This document shows positions 26,101 to 33,926 of a stretch of 64,000 bases of DNA, piece by piece. How positions within the stretch are numbered: the first letter of the stretch is position 1; each line of letters opens with the position of its first letter. The notes beneath the pieces were generated by a model. The model ran no database searches, was not told the DNA's origin, and was given only the letters and a program-made list of their open reading frames with translations. The stretch lies in NCBI GenBank assembly GCA_947632175.1, contig CANROC010000008.1:62001-126000 (forward strand). The letters run 5' to 3'. The translations under genes were made by a program, and so were the position numbers. Source of the stretch: an uncultured Oscillospiraceae bacterium. Its GTDB lineage: Bacteria; Bacillota; Clostridia; Oscillospirales; Oscillospiraceae.

Positions 26101-27061
26101 CAACAAGGCCAACGGCTTTACCTGCAACTCCAACCCCAGCGTGAAGGTGGAAAACTGCACCGCCTACAATAACGGCAAGGGCAACCTGGCGCTCTACACC
26201 AACGTGGAGGACCTGGACACCGCCTTCGAGGTCACGGGCTTCCTCTCCTACAAGGGCGGCAGTGACGACAGCATCGCCCCCAGGGGCGGCCAGAACAAGG
26301 CCGACTACATGAAGGCCGGCGACTACTACCAGGGCAACGTCTCCGGCGAAGCGGTGAGTGATACGTGGTTCAAGTCCCTGGATACCGGGAAAGCCATCGC
26401 CTCCGGCATCACCCGCAACGCCGACGGCACCGTCTCCATGAACGGCTGCCTGGAGCTCACCAGTAAGGCCCCCAAGGACACCGGCGCGCGCCTCCCCGGC
26501 GGCCAGGGCGCCAACTACCGGGACGTGATCCCCAGCGCGTGGTACTCCGAGGCCGTCTATGAGCTGCTGGAGAAGAGCATCATGAACGGCACGGACCCGG
26601 CGGCTTTCTCCCCGGACGGGACGGCCCTGCGGGCCATGGTCGCCACGGTCCTCCACCGCCTCGCCGATACCCCCGCCCCCAAGGCCGACAGCGCCTCCAC
26701 GGACGTCCAAAAGACCGACTGGTTTGCCAAGGCCGTGGCCTGGGTAGAGGAGAACGGGATCATGACCGGGAAGGACGGCAAATTCGATCCCGACGGCGCC
26801 ATCACCCGCGAGGAGGCCGTCAAGGCCCTCTACCTCTACGCCAAAATGGCCGGTCAGGACGTGGACGTCACCGCCTCCGTGGCCCTCCGGGGCTTCCGTG
26901 ATGCCGGGGAGCTGGACGAGGACAACGTGGACGCCATGACCTGGGCCGTCAGCCGCGGCATCATCAACGGCACCTCCGCCAACACACTCTCCCCCAAGAG
27001 CCCCCTCACCCGCGCCGAGCTGGCCGTGATTTTGTCCAGATTTTTGAAGTACGGCAAATAA
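23102..27061 (+). CDS. Secreted beta-helix protein with SLH domains
   Basis: The 1319-residue surface protein starts with a signal peptide (about 1-28). A carbohydrate-binding-like beta-sandwich follows (about 40-190), then fibronectin-III-like repeats (about 200-380), a further beta-sandwich (about 390-630), and a right-handed beta-helix (about 740-1120). The helix starts with TTIYVAPNGVPGAKGTQAEP, as in polysaccharide-lyase-type proteins. Three SLH domains (about 1140-1319) should hold it to wall polymers. RBS GGAGGAG precedes ATG 23102. A pectate-lyase-like role is plausible, but I cannot assign a catalytic Lys or a substrate. Confidence 0.8.
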   Translation: MKHPAKRALTFALVLAMLLSTAAVTALAEEDTLPVAPNPDANVHVLEASALKAFAAGEKKDGDTETVGDYFTVIYSAKSKVDGSEKKWDDGYASAQRINFGGKAATDKNAVKFTTAGPATVKLWWAQGGDDNREYAILNAAGKVVVKTSGTYEKNKAYLSTLELPEAGAYFLGGETSNNYLFKLQVTEGAGVKAPRAAWAGVAAPAIKSVEPDPKDPGKVNVTVTAAVGHDGADEVTVTMRDGDGWQLKTASSLAEKDEHTLTFTPAGTGKVVFAVTAAREGEKTVHAGAETKDFDFVLPLGVPVMKYAVNDGKGGLTVEWNPVQEATGYTVKAGAKTVTTAGLNATKAEVSGLTIGDGIEVTVTALRGEETGKPCKALQVTVSDEAEIAWVFSAFGTSTKPENDTCEVLDDHTVRVVSQEGKGKIQPTAEDGLAFYYTAVDPKTTNFVLTATANVNTWTYNNGQEGFGIGVLDRVGVHGSTAPVWTNSFLLAVTGLSSVSNKRLGVGALARTGVTAYASTKPDGFAGTWLADLSGVADDAARNLVGNCSNQASLDTRGPTLSPALTSFKLKLEKNDEGYFVTYTDHNGVAHTEKYPGELSQVDDSVYVGLFAARTMDVTFSDISFTTSAASGSSGTGEPDAGEKTAAPDFTFKNPAVSNRESFELDLRVNVSGRAVVTDSAGRELFKGVVEAGKTLIPVTLAAGDNTFTAVVTPDKDALTADGARLTSYAAVTVTTAVRYAVDERTTIYVAPNGVPGAKGTQAEPTTLADALRNPAPGAVILLMEGTYRYTEGVTVERGINGTASKPITLKADPAAATRPVLDWGEQGNGLRVNGDWWHLIGFDSTRSAAKGVHIGGNHNVVERVCTYENLNTGISVSRINFGDDIPDWPSYNTFLNCSSWLNADAGYEDADGFEAKLTCGVGNVFDGCVAAYNADDGWDLFARGASIGAVTVKNSVAFKNGFDIVDGKEVNAGNGNGFKLGGGNIPVEHTIVNSIAFDNKANGFTCNSNPSVKVENCTAYNNGKGNLALYTNVEDLDTAFEVTGFLSYKGGSDDSIAPRGGQNKADYMKAGDYYQGNVSGEAVSDTWFKSLDTGKAIASGITRNADGTVSMNGCLELTSKAPKDTGARLPGGQGANYRDVIPSAWYSEAVYELLEKSIMNGTDPAAFSPDGTALRAMVATVLHRLADTPAPKADSASTDVQKTDWFAKAVAWVEENGIMTGKDGKFDPDGAITREEAVKALYLYAKMAGQDVDVTASVALRGFRDAGELDEDNVDAMTWAVSRGIINGTSANTLSPKSPLTRAELAVILSRFLKYGK

Positions 27062-27118
27062 CCGGCTTTCCCGCCGGAGGGAACGGGCGGCACTTTTCCG
27101 CTTTCTCCCGATGGGCGT

Positions 27119-27147
27119 ATTATACCACAAAATAAGTAGTTTGTCAA
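27119..27147 (-). promoter_or_regulatory. Outward promoter in the left inverted end
   Basis: On the minus strand TTGACA (27142-27147), a 17-base spacer and TATAAT (27119-27124) point into the 3' end of the SLH surface gene, so a transcript would be antisense to it. Confidence 0.65.
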
Positions 27148-27755
27148 GTATTTTTAAGCAAAAAAGCACGGGCGGGTCCCAAGCCCGCCCGCGTTTTTTT
27201 CGGTACCGCCCCGTCATCCCACCTTCGCTGCCCCCCTGCCCCCCTCCTACGAGGAGGGGGCTTAAAAAGGATGCGCCGCATAGCGGCGCAATTTTTTATA
27301 AAGGCGGCGCAAAGCGCCGCATCCTTATTCCCCTCGACCCCTTTTTCGGAAAAAGGGGTGCCGCCGCAGCGGCGGGGTATTCGAGCCCGTGGAGCGTAAC
27401 GGATGCTTCCGGTAAACGAAACTTACTGCGTGCGGGCCGCCAGGAGTGGCGGCCCCTACAGGGTAAGTTATGGGAAACGTTCCGAAAATTCGCGCACCGC
27501 CTCCGTCTCGGAGCCCCCTCCTCGTAGGAGGGGGGCAGGGGGGAAGCGAGCGTTGGATAACAGAGCGGTTCCGGCAAATCGAACCAGCTCCATTCACGCC
27601 GCACGGGCCGCCACTCCTGGCGGCCTGCGTTGCAGGGTTCGGATTGTTTTCGATAAACGCCGTAGGGGTCGCCGAGGACGGCGACCCCTACGGCGGCGGG
27701 GGGGTTAGTGGGCGGGTTGAAACCCGCCCGTACATGTAAAAATACTAAAAAATAC

Positions 27756-27784
27756 TTGACAAATCGCTAATTTTGTGGTATAAT
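27756..27784 (+). promoter_or_regulatory. Outward promoter in the right inverted end
   Basis: TTGACA (27756-27761), a 17-base spacer and TATAAT (27779-27784) with extended -10 TGG point right, antisense to the 3' end of the adenosylhomocysteinase gene. It mirrors the promoter in the left end. Confidence 0.65.
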
Positions 27785-27809
27785 ACAAATAATCCGAAAA
27801 GCGAATGGA

Positions 27810-29057
27810 TCAGAGGGCCCAGGAGGAGAGGTATTTTTGCTGTTCGGGGGTGAGGGCGTCGATGGTCATGTGGGAGGCGGCCAGCTTCCGGCGGGCGACG
27901 TCGGTGTCGATCTCGTCGGGGATCTCCAGGACGGCGCGGGGGAGGGAATCCCAGTGGTCGGCGATGTATTTGGCGGCCAGGGCCTGGATGGCGAAGGACA
28001 TGTCCATGATCTCCACCGGGTGGCCGTCGCCGGAGGCCAGGTTTACAAGGCGGCCCTCGGCCAGGACGAAGAGGGTGCGGCCGTTTTTCAGCGTGTAGCC
28101 TCTGGTAACGGGAGTGCGGCCCTCGCCGGCGTCAACGGCGTGGCGCTCCAGCCAGTCCACGTCCACCTCCACGTTGAAGTGGCCGGCGTTGCAGAGGATC
28201 GCGCCGTCCTTCATCTTCTCAAAGTGCCTCTCGGTGATGACCTTGCAGCAGCCGGTGGAGGTGACGAACAGGTCCCCCTCGGCGGCGGCCTCGTCCATGG
28301 TCTTGACCTCATAGCCGTCCATCATGGCCTCCAGGGCCTTGACGGGGTCGATCTCCGTGACGGTGACCCGCGCGCCCAGGCCCCGGGCCCGCAGGGCGAT
28401 GCCCCGGCCGCACCAGCCGTAGCCGGCAACGACCACGTTTTTCCCGGCCACCACAAGGTTCGTGGCCCGGTTGATGCCGTCCCACGCCGACTGGCCCGTG
28501 CCGTAGCGGTTGTCGAAGAAGTGCTTGCACTTGGCGTCGTTTACCGTGAGCATGGGGAACGCCAGGGCCCCCTCCCGCTCCATGGCGCGCAGGCGGATGA
28601 TGCCGGTGGTGGTCTCCTCGCATCCGCCGATGACGCCGGGGAGGAGAGAGCGCATGTCCCGGTGGAGCATACTGACAAGGTCCCCGCCGTCGTCGATGAT
28701 GATGTGGGGGCCGAAGGCGAGGGCCTCGGCCATGTGGCGGTCATATTCCTCCGCCGTACAGCCGTAGACGGACCAGACCTGGGCGCCGCCCTGTACCAGC
28801 GCCGCCGTCACGTCGTCCTGGGTGGAGAGGGGATTGCATCCGGTGATCCTGAGGTCCGCCCCGCCGGCCATGAGGACGCGGCACAGCACGGCGGACTTGG
28901 CCTCCAGGTGGAGGGAGACGGTCATTTTAAGGCCGGCGAAGGGCTGCTCCCGCCGGAAATCCTCCTCGATGGAATTTAAAAGCGGCATGAACCGCCGCGC
29001 CCACGCGATCTTCTTCTCCCCGGACGGGGCGAGGGCGATGTCTCTTATTTCGCTCAT
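27810..29057 (-). CDS. ahcY: Adenosylhomocysteinase (or S-inosylhomocysteine hydrolase)
   Basis: The 415-residue NAD-dependent hydrolase splits S-adenosylhomocysteine into homocysteine and a nucleoside. Seen are LHLEAKSAVL, DDGGDLVSMLH, the EETTTGIIRL loop, DRINRATN-like WDGINRATN with the catalytic Lys in NDAKCKHFFDNRYGTG, the NAD-binding VVAGYGWCGRG, and CNAGHFNVEVD. It lacks the long C-terminal extension of eukaryotic forms. It diverges from an operon encoding an MTA/SAH deaminase and a purine nucleoside phosphorylase. Its real substrate could therefore be S-inosylhomocysteine, as in some methanogens. Confidence 0.88.
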   Translation of the reverse strand: MSEIRDIALAPSGEKKIAWARRFMPLLNSIEEDFRREQPFAGLKMTVSLHLEAKSAVLCRVLMAGGADLRITGCNPLSTQDDVTAALVQGGAQVWSVYGCTAEEYDRHMAEALAFGPHIIIDDGGDLVSMLHRDMRSLLPGVIGGCEETTTGIIRLRAMEREGALAFPMLTVNDAKCKHFFDNRYGTGQSAWDGINRATNLVVAGKNVVVAGYGWCGRGIALRARGLGARVTVTEIDPVKALEAMMDGYEVKTMDEAAAEGDLFVTSTGCCKVITERHFEKMKDGAILCNAGHFNVEVDVDWLERHAVDAGEGRTPVTRGYTLKNGRTLFVLAEGRLVNLASGDGHPVEIMDMSFAIQALAAKYIADHWDSLPRAVLEIPDEIDTDVARRKLAASHMTIDALTPEQQKYLSSWAL

Positions 29058-29126
29058 AAGAACCTCCCGATACGAGTTGTTAATGGAATTTTAACACGCC
29101 CCCGCCAGCAAGTAAAGCCCCGCATC

Positions 29127-29155
29127 TTGTATTTTGAGGGAAAATGATGTACAAT
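29127..29155 (+). promoter_or_regulatory. Promoter of the nucleoside salvage operon
   Basis: TTGTAT (29127-29132), a 17-base spacer and TACAAT (29150-29155) lie 22 bp before the GTG start at 29178. The resulting leader is very short, about 15 nt, and contains AAAGGAGG. Confidence 0.6.
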
Positions 29156-29177
29156 GGGGCCAAAAGGAGGCGGGGGC

Positions 29178-29759
29178 GTGACGCGGTACGGACTTCACTA
29201 TGTGACGGGCGACCCGGAGCGGATCGTGGGGCTTTTGGAAAAGTACGACATGGCGGACGCCAGGGAGAGAGCGAAGGAAGAGGAGCGTGCCCGGGCCCGT
29301 GGGACGGAGCCGCCACCGGCGAAGGGCCGGGAGATCCTGACCGTCCGGTTTCAGGCGGGCGTTCTCAGCGCCTGGTCCTCTGAACGGGAGGGAGGGCTTG
29401 CGGCCGGCTGGCCCTGGCGCCGGCGGTACGGCATCCTGGGCCGGGAGGAGCTGGCTGTGGCGGTCTTTCAGGAGGACGGGGCCTTTATGGTCACTTTCTG
29501 GCGGGACGGCCGGACCGTGGCCCCCGCGCCGGGACAAAATCCCCTGGCTGACCGCCTCCGGGAGGGCGGCGCGGACCTTGAGGGCTCCCTGGAGACGGAC
29601 GGGGACTGGACCTGCCTTATGACGGACCGGACGGGGCTGGACGGCATGGAGGGCGTTCTGGGGTTCCCGCTCCTGCTGCCCTCCGGGGCGCTTGAGACTG
29701 TGCCCGTGAGCCCCTGTGTGCGGCGAGCTGTGGATGGAAGCGGGAGCGAGGCTCTATGA
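29178..29759 (+). CDS. Hypothetical protein
   Basis: The 193-residue product starts at GTG 29178, placed by an AAAGGAGG site 9 bases upstream. It is charged and soluble, with an Arg/Glu-rich helix around residues 25-50 (KYDMADARERAKEEERARAR) and no membrane segment. I do not recognise the family. It is the first gene of a six-gene operon whose stops and starts mostly overlap by 4 bp. Confidence 0.65.
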   Translation: MTRYGLHYVTGDPERIVGLLEKYDMADARERAKEEERARARGTEPPPAKGREILTVRFQAGVLSAWSSEREGGLAAGWPWRRRYGILGREELAVAVFQEDGAFMVTFWRDGRTVAPAPGQNPLADRLREGGADLEGSLETDGDWTCLMTDRTGLDGMEGVLGFPLLLPSGALETVPVSPCVRRAVDGSGSEAL

Positions 29760-30136
29760 CGGACGACATTTTGCTGTTCTTTGACGGGCACAGGGCCGCG
29801 CTGGCGATTTATGAGAGGCTGGAAAAAGAGATTTTGCGGGCGTGGCCGGACACGAAGGTCGAGGCGCGGAAGACGCAGATCTCCTTTAAGAACAGGCATT
29901 TGTTCGCCTGCGCGTCGTTCCTGCCGGTGAGGCGTAAAGCGGACCGGCCTGAGGCGTTTCTGACGGTCACCTTCGGGCTGGGAAGGCCGGTGAATGACGG
30001 GCGTATCGCCGTCACTACCGAGGCCGCGCCGGGGCGGTGGACGCACCATGTGCTGGTGGGGTCGCCGGAGGAGATCGACGGGGAGCTTTTGGCGTGGATC
30101 GGGGAGGCTTACCGGTTTTCGGAGGGGAAACGATGA
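29756..30136 (+). CDS. DUF5655-like protein
   Basis: The 126-residue protein opens with LLFFDGHRAALAIYERLEKE and has KVEARKTQISFKNRHLFACAS and a C-terminal LAWIGEAY. This pattern is familiar from DUF5655-type domains, which resemble the C-terminal part of a predicted transport or DNA-associated family. Function unknown. It overlaps the preceding and following genes by 4 bp each. Confidence 0.65.
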   Translation: MTDDILLFFDGHRAALAIYERLEKEILRAWPDTKVEARKTQISFKNRHLFACASFLPVRRKADRPEAFLTVTFGLGRPVNDGRIAVTTEAAPGRWTHHVLVGSPEEIDGELLAWIGEAYRFSEGKR

Positions 30137-30627
30137 GGCGGGTGCTCGTGATCGGGCCCAGCGGGGCGGGGAAGTCCACCTTCGCCAGGGCGCTGAGGGA
30201 CAAAACGGGGCTTCCGCTCATTTATCTTGACATGATCTGGCACAGGCCGGACGGGATCCATATCAGCCGGGAGGAGTTTGACGGGAAGCTTTCGGAGCTT
30301 CTGAAAGGGCCGGAGTGGATCATGGACGGGAACTATTCCCGGACGCTGGAGACGCGGCTGCGGGCGGCGGACACGGTGTTTTTGCTGGACTACCCCGTGG
30401 AGGTGTGCCTTCAGGGAGTGGCAAGCCGCCGGGGGAAGCCCCGGGAGGACATGCCGTGGATCGAGACGGAGGAGGACCCGGAATTTACCGCGTGGATCCG
30501 GGCGTTCCCGACGGAGACGCTGCCGGAGATATACAGGCTGTTGGAGCAGTACCGGGAGGGGCGGGAGATTTACGTCTTCCATGCCCGGGAGGACGCCGAG
30601 AGGTGGATGAGAGGAGAGTTTGTGTGA
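30133..30627 (+). CDS. P-loop NTPase, adenylate-kinase-like (topology modulation type)
   Basis: The 164-residue protein has an N-terminal Walker A loop GPSGAGKST (residues 8-16), a LIYLDMIWHRPDG substrate-side segment, WIMDGNYSRT and a lid region RRGKPRED. This is the layout of small kinase-like P-loop proteins often annotated as DNA topology modulation protein FlaR or adenylate kinase-related. A nucleoside or nucleotide kinase role would suit the neighbouring purine phosphorylase. The start overlaps the upstream stop (ATGA). Confidence 0.75.
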   Translation: MRRVLVIGPSGAGKSTFARALRDKTGLPLIYLDMIWHRPDGIHISREEFDGKLSELLKGPEWIMDGNYSRTLETRLRAADTVFLLDYPVEVCLQGVASRRGKPREDMPWIETEEDPEFTAWIRAFPTETLPEIYRLLEQYREGREIYVFHAREDAERWMRGEFV

Positions 30628-31445
30628 AATACACTTTCGAGTATTACAAAAAGGCCGCGGACTTTTTGACGGAGCGGTGCGGGGGAGCGCCGGAGATCGG
30701 GGTCGTGCTGGGGTCCGGGCTGGGGCATTTTGCCGGGGAGCTGGAGGACGCCGTCACGGTGCCCTACGCGGAGATCCCCAACTTCCTCGTCTCCACCGCC
30801 GTGGGGCACGCCGGGGAGATGGTCTTCGGCACCGTGGCGGGGCGCAGAGTGGCGTGCATGTCCGGGCGGTTCCACTACTACGAGGGGTACGACTTCGAGG
30901 AGCTGAGCATCCCGGTGCGGGTGCTGAAGCTCTTGGGCATCCGGGCGCTTATTTTGACCAACGCCGCCGGGGCGGTGAACACCGCCTATAAGCCCGGGGA
31001 CATCATGGTCATCGCCGACCACATGAAATTCATGGGCGCCAGCCCCATGCGGGGGCCCAATGTGGACCAGTTCGGGCCCCGGTTTTTCGACATGGGCTCG
31101 ACCTACACGCCGGCCCTGCGGGCGCTGGCGCTGGAGCTTGCGAAGCGCTCCTCCCTTACGGTCCACGAGGGGGTCTACTGGTTCTCGCCGGGGCCGCAGT
31201 TCGAGACGCCGGCGGAGATCCGGGCCGTCCGGGCTTTAGGCGGGGACGCCGTGGGCATGTCCACGGTGACGGAGGCGCTGACCGCCGCCCACTGCGGGCT
31301 TCCGCTGCTGGCCCTCTCCGTCATGACCAACATGGCCGCCGGGGTCCTGCCGCAGCCGCTGTCCTCGGAGGAGGTCATCGAGACGGCCAACGCCATCGAG
31401 GGGCCCTTCACAGCCTACGTGAAGGATATCATCGCCCACATCTGA
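30624..31445 (+). CDS. Purine nucleoside phosphorylase
   Basis: The 273-residue enzyme phosphorolyses purine (deoxy)nucleosides to base and ribose 1-phosphate. It has GVVLGSGLG (phosphate site), GRFHYYEGY, LTNAAGAVN, GVYWFSPGPQFETPAEIR and the base-binding GMSTVTEA, typical of trimeric family members. The start is GTG 30624 with GAGGAG 6 bases upstream, and it overlaps the previous TGA (GTGA). Set with the MTA/SAH deaminase that follows, it would consume inosine or adenosine released from SAH and MTA turnover. Confidence 0.92.
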   Translation: MKYTFEYYKKAADFLTERCGGAPEIGVVLGSGLGHFAGELEDAVTVPYAEIPNFLVSTAVGHAGEMVFGTVAGRRVACMSGRFHYYEGYDFEELSIPVRVLKLLGIRALILTNAAGAVNTAYKPGDIMVIADHMKFMGASPMRGPNVDQFGPRFFDMGSTYTPALRALALELAKRSSLTVHEGVYWFSPGPQFETPAEIRAVRALGGDAVGMSTVTEALTAAHCGLPLLALSVMTNMAAGVLPQPLSSEEVIETANAIEGPFTAYVKDIIAHI

Positions 31446-31453
31446 GGTGACAT

Positions 31454-32770
31454 ATGAGACGCTTATACAAAAACGCCGTCGTCCTCCAGGGCGGGGACGG
31501 CGGGTATACGGTCCTTGAAAAGGGCTTTCTGGGCGTGGACGGGGACAGGATCGACTATCTGAGCGACACCGCCCCCGCCGTCCCCTACGACGAGGAGCGG
31601 GACATGGCCGGGACCGTGCTGATCCCGGGCTTTGTGAACGCCCATACCCACACGCCCATGACGCTCCTGCGGGGGGTGGGGAGCGATCTGCCCCTCCAGA
31701 GCTGGCTCTTCGACACGGTCTTCCCCATCGAGGACCGGCTGACGCCGGCGATGATAAGGGCAGGGACGGAGCTTGCGCTTTTGGAGATGATCGCCGCCGG
31801 CACCACGTCCTTCACGGACATGTACATGGAGCCTCAGGAGACGGCGGAGGCGGTGCTGGCGTGCGGCATGAAGGCCAATCTCTGCCGGCCCGTCCAGTGC
31901 TTCGACCCCACGGAGAGGCCGGAGGACAACTTCCGGGCGCGGGAGTCCCTGGCGCTCTATGACCGGTACCACAACGCCGGGAACGGGCGGGTGAGGATCG
32001 ACTTTTGCGTCCACGCGGAGTATACCTGCACCGCGCCCGTGGTGAAATACTACGCGGACCTCGTCCGGGAGCGGCGGGGGAATCTCCACATCCACCTCTC
32101 CGAGACGAAAAAGGAGCACGACGAGTGCGTGCAGAAATACGGCGTCACACCGGCCAGATGGTTTGCGGACCTCGGGGCCTTCGACGGCACGGCCCTGGCC
32201 GCCCACTGCGTGTGGGTGACGGAGGAGGACATGAGGCTTTTGCGGGAGCGGGGCGTCAGCGTGGTCCACTGCCCCTCCAGCAACATGAAGCTGGGCAGCG
32301 GACTTGCGCCGGTGCCCCGGATGCTGGAGCTGGGGCTTAACGTGGCGCTGGGCACCGACGGGGCGGCCTCCAACAACAACCTCAACATGCCGGAGGAGCT
32401 GCACCTGGCGTCCCTCCTGCACAACGGCTTTACCGGCGACCCCACGGTGATGCCCGCCGGGGTGACGCTGCGCATGGCGACGCTCCATGGCGCGAGGGCC
32501 CAGGGCAGGGGAGACACCGGGGAGCTTCGGGTGGGGAAAAAGGCGGACTTCGCCGCCCTTTCCCTCGCGGGGCCCCACATGCGGCCCTGCCTCGACCCGC
32601 TGGCGCTGGTCACATACAGCGCCCAGGGGAGCGATGTGGTGATGACCGTCGCGGACGGGCAGATCCTTTACGACCACGGGAAATATCTCACCATGGACGC
32701 TCAGCGCGTCTACGAGGACGCGGACAGGGCGGCGTGGGAGCTTTATCACGGAAAGGAGAACATACAATGA
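31454..32770 (+). CDS. mtaD: 5'-methylthioadenosine/S-adenosylhomocysteine deaminase
   Basis: The 438-residue amidohydrolase has PGFVNAHTHTPMTLLRG (metal His pair), LHIHLSETKKEH, AHCVWV, CPSSNMKLGSG and ALGTDGAASNNN with the metal-binding Asp. The pattern GSDLPLQSWL and the downstream SNMKL signature fit MTA/SAH deaminases, which convert SAH to S-inosylhomocysteine and MTA to methylthioinosine. It lies 8 bp after the nucleoside phosphorylase in the same operon, opposite adenosylhomocysteinase. A different nucleoside or guanine-type deaminase activity cannot be excluded. Confidence 0.85.
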   Translation: MRRLYKNAVVLQGGDGGYTVLEKGFLGVDGDRIDYLSDTAPAVPYDEERDMAGTVLIPGFVNAHTHTPMTLLRGVGSDLPLQSWLFDTVFPIEDRLTPAMIRAGTELALLEMIAAGTTSFTDMYMEPQETAEAVLACGMKANLCRPVQCFDPTERPEDNFRARESLALYDRYHNAGNGRVRIDFCVHAEYTCTAPVVKYYADLVRERRGNLHIHLSETKKEHDECVQKYGVTPARWFADLGAFDGTALAAHCVWVTEEDMRLLRERGVSVVHCPSSNMKLGSGLAPVPRMLELGLNVALGTDGAASNNNLNMPEELHLASLLHNGFTGDPTVMPAGVTLRMATLHGARAQGRGDTGELRVGKKADFAALSLAGPHMRPCLDPLALVTYSAQGSDVVMTVADGQILYDHGKYLTMDAQRVYEDADRAAWELYHGKENIQ

Positions 32771-33216
32771 GTTTTTTGGACAGTATCCTGGCCCCGCGGG
32801 GCGAGCACAGCTGCGATCTGGGCGGAGGGCTCTATTTTACCTACAATGAGGTGTCCAACGGCCTGGGCGGGTACGTGAACGTGGGGCTCACATTGCGGCG
32901 TCAGGGCGACCCGGGGTTCGCCGCGCGCATCACGGACCGGGAGGGCACGTTCGTCCACTTCCCCGGTGCGGAGGAGGGCAGCTGGCGGAAGGACCTGACG
33001 ATGTCCTTTACGCCCCGGTGCCGGTTCCGGTGCTGGATCTACCGGGAGGAGGACGGGACGCTGTCCTTTGAGTGGATGGTCCAGCCCGACGGGCGCTACT
33101 GGGGGGACGACGACGGGTTCGGCATGGACAACGACGTGGAGGTGACCCTGTTCGCCCCCATGGACGAGAACGGGAAATTCACCGGCCCCTTCGCGCCGCG
33201 GAAGAAGAGGAAGTAG
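32767..33216 (+). CDS. Hypothetical protein
   Basis: The 149-residue protein starts at ATG 32767, overlapping the deaminase stop (ATGA), and is the last gene of the operon. It is rich in aromatic and acidic residues (YWGDDDGFGMDNDVEV) with a basic tail PRKKRK and no membrane segment. The pattern of short beta strands suggests a compact beta domain. No family recognised. Confidence 0.65.
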   Translation: MSFLDSILAPRGEHSCDLGGGLYFTYNEVSNGLGGYVNVGLTLRRQGDPGFAARITDREGTFVHFPGAEEGSWRKDLTMSFTPRCRFRCWIYREEDGTLSFEWMVQPDGRYWGDDDGFGMDNDVEVTLFAPMDENGKFTGPFAPRKKRK

Positions 33217-33218
33217 GC

Positions 33219-33689
33219 TTACGAGTCGGGGAAGGTGAGCGTCTCCATGAAGCCCTCGGCGCTGACGCACTGGACGTCGGCGGCGATGACCGCGCCCCGG
33301 TAGACGATCATGTCCGCCACCACCCGGTCGGAGGCGGAGGGGTGGTTGGTGATCTCGTAGGTGTAGCGCACCGCCTGAAGGCCGGCGTATTTCTTGAGGT
33401 CGAAACCCTGCTTTTGCTGGAGAGTGTTATACGCGGCGTAGACCCGGGAAAAATCCCTGGGGATGGTGACGGCCTGCTCCTCGATGGGCTCCGGGGAGAC
33501 CTTCCAGCCGAAGGACTCCAGATACCTGACCCGCTGTTCGTTGGTCTTCACCACCGCGTCGAAGCTCCCGGCGGACGCGCTGTCGCCCGAGGGGAGGACA
33601 AGCAGGAGGACCGCGGCGGCCAGCACCACGAGAACGAGGGCGCCGAGGATGAGCTTTTTCCTGTCGAATTTGGCTGTTATGATAAACAT
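33219..33689 (-). CDS. DUF4830-like membrane-anchored protein
   Basis: The 156-residue product has one N-terminal membrane helix (about residues 12-34). The extracellular domain contains NEQRVRYLESFGWKV, VTIPRDFSRVYAAYN and QKQGFDLKKYAGLQA, which I recognise from DUF4830 proteins of Clostridia. The start at 33689 is placed by a GGAGGTGCTCC site just upstream; longer in-frame starts lack one. It converges with the salvage operon, whose stop is 2 bp away. Function unknown. Confidence 0.7.
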   Translation of the reverse strand: MFIITAKFDRKKLILGALVLVVLAAAVLLLVLPSGDSASAGSFDAVVKTNEQRVRYLESFGWKVSPEPIEEQAVTIPRDFSRVYAAYNTLQQKQGFDLKKYAGLQAVRYTYEITNHPSASDRVVADMIVYRGAVIAADVQCVSAEGFMETLTFPDS

Positions 33690-33832
33690 AGGAGCACCTC
33701 CGAATGATGTTTGTACCATGATATTCGGAGGGGCCGGGGGGTATGCAGCCAGAATTTCGGGGTTTTTTCTGCATTTTGTACGTATGCCGGAGGCCCCGGC
33801 GGAAAAAAACTTTGCAAAATGATTTTTTCCAC

Positions 33833-33861
33833 TTGAAAAATGGCGCAATATTGGTTATTAT
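33833..33861 (+). promoter_or_regulatory. Promoter of the CdaR-type regulator
   Basis: TTGAAA (33833-33838), a 17-base spacer and TATTAT (33856-33861) lie about 65 bp before ATG 33927. Confidence 0.6.
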
Positions 33862-33926
33862 GGTATATGTCAAAATCACGAATCCGGTTTACGTAACTCT
33901 GAACAACTAATTTGGGAGGATTGCTT

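Larger units (their letters stand above)
27117..27786. mobile_element. 670-bp TIR-bounded repeat element (MITE-like)
   Basis: About 42-bp inverted ends (27117-27158 and 27745-27786) match each other at all but a few positions. Between them lie a GGGCGGGT module (about 27171-27192), a TACGAGGAGGGGG module (about 27238-27262), the 127-bp multi-hairpin element (27264-27390), a GCCGCC-type module (about 27434-27460), an inverted GAGGAGGGGGG module (about 27513-27545), and GTAGGGG-type hairpins at 27597 and 27658. No ORF looks real and no transposase is present. A target-site duplication is not obvious. Confidence 0.6.

Noticed and set aside
22979..27217. A 1412-codon open frame on the minus strand opposite the SLH gene
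   Set aside because: It is a GC-rich shadow of the real plus-strand gene. The plus frame has a signal peptide, RBS and recognisable SLH and beta-helix domains, while the minus frame has low-complexity Gly/Val/Ala/His composition.
27810..27860. The plus-strand promoter at 27756-27784 as the promoter of a rightward gene
   Set aside because: The only real gene downstream is ahcY on the opposite strand; rightward frames here are shadows.
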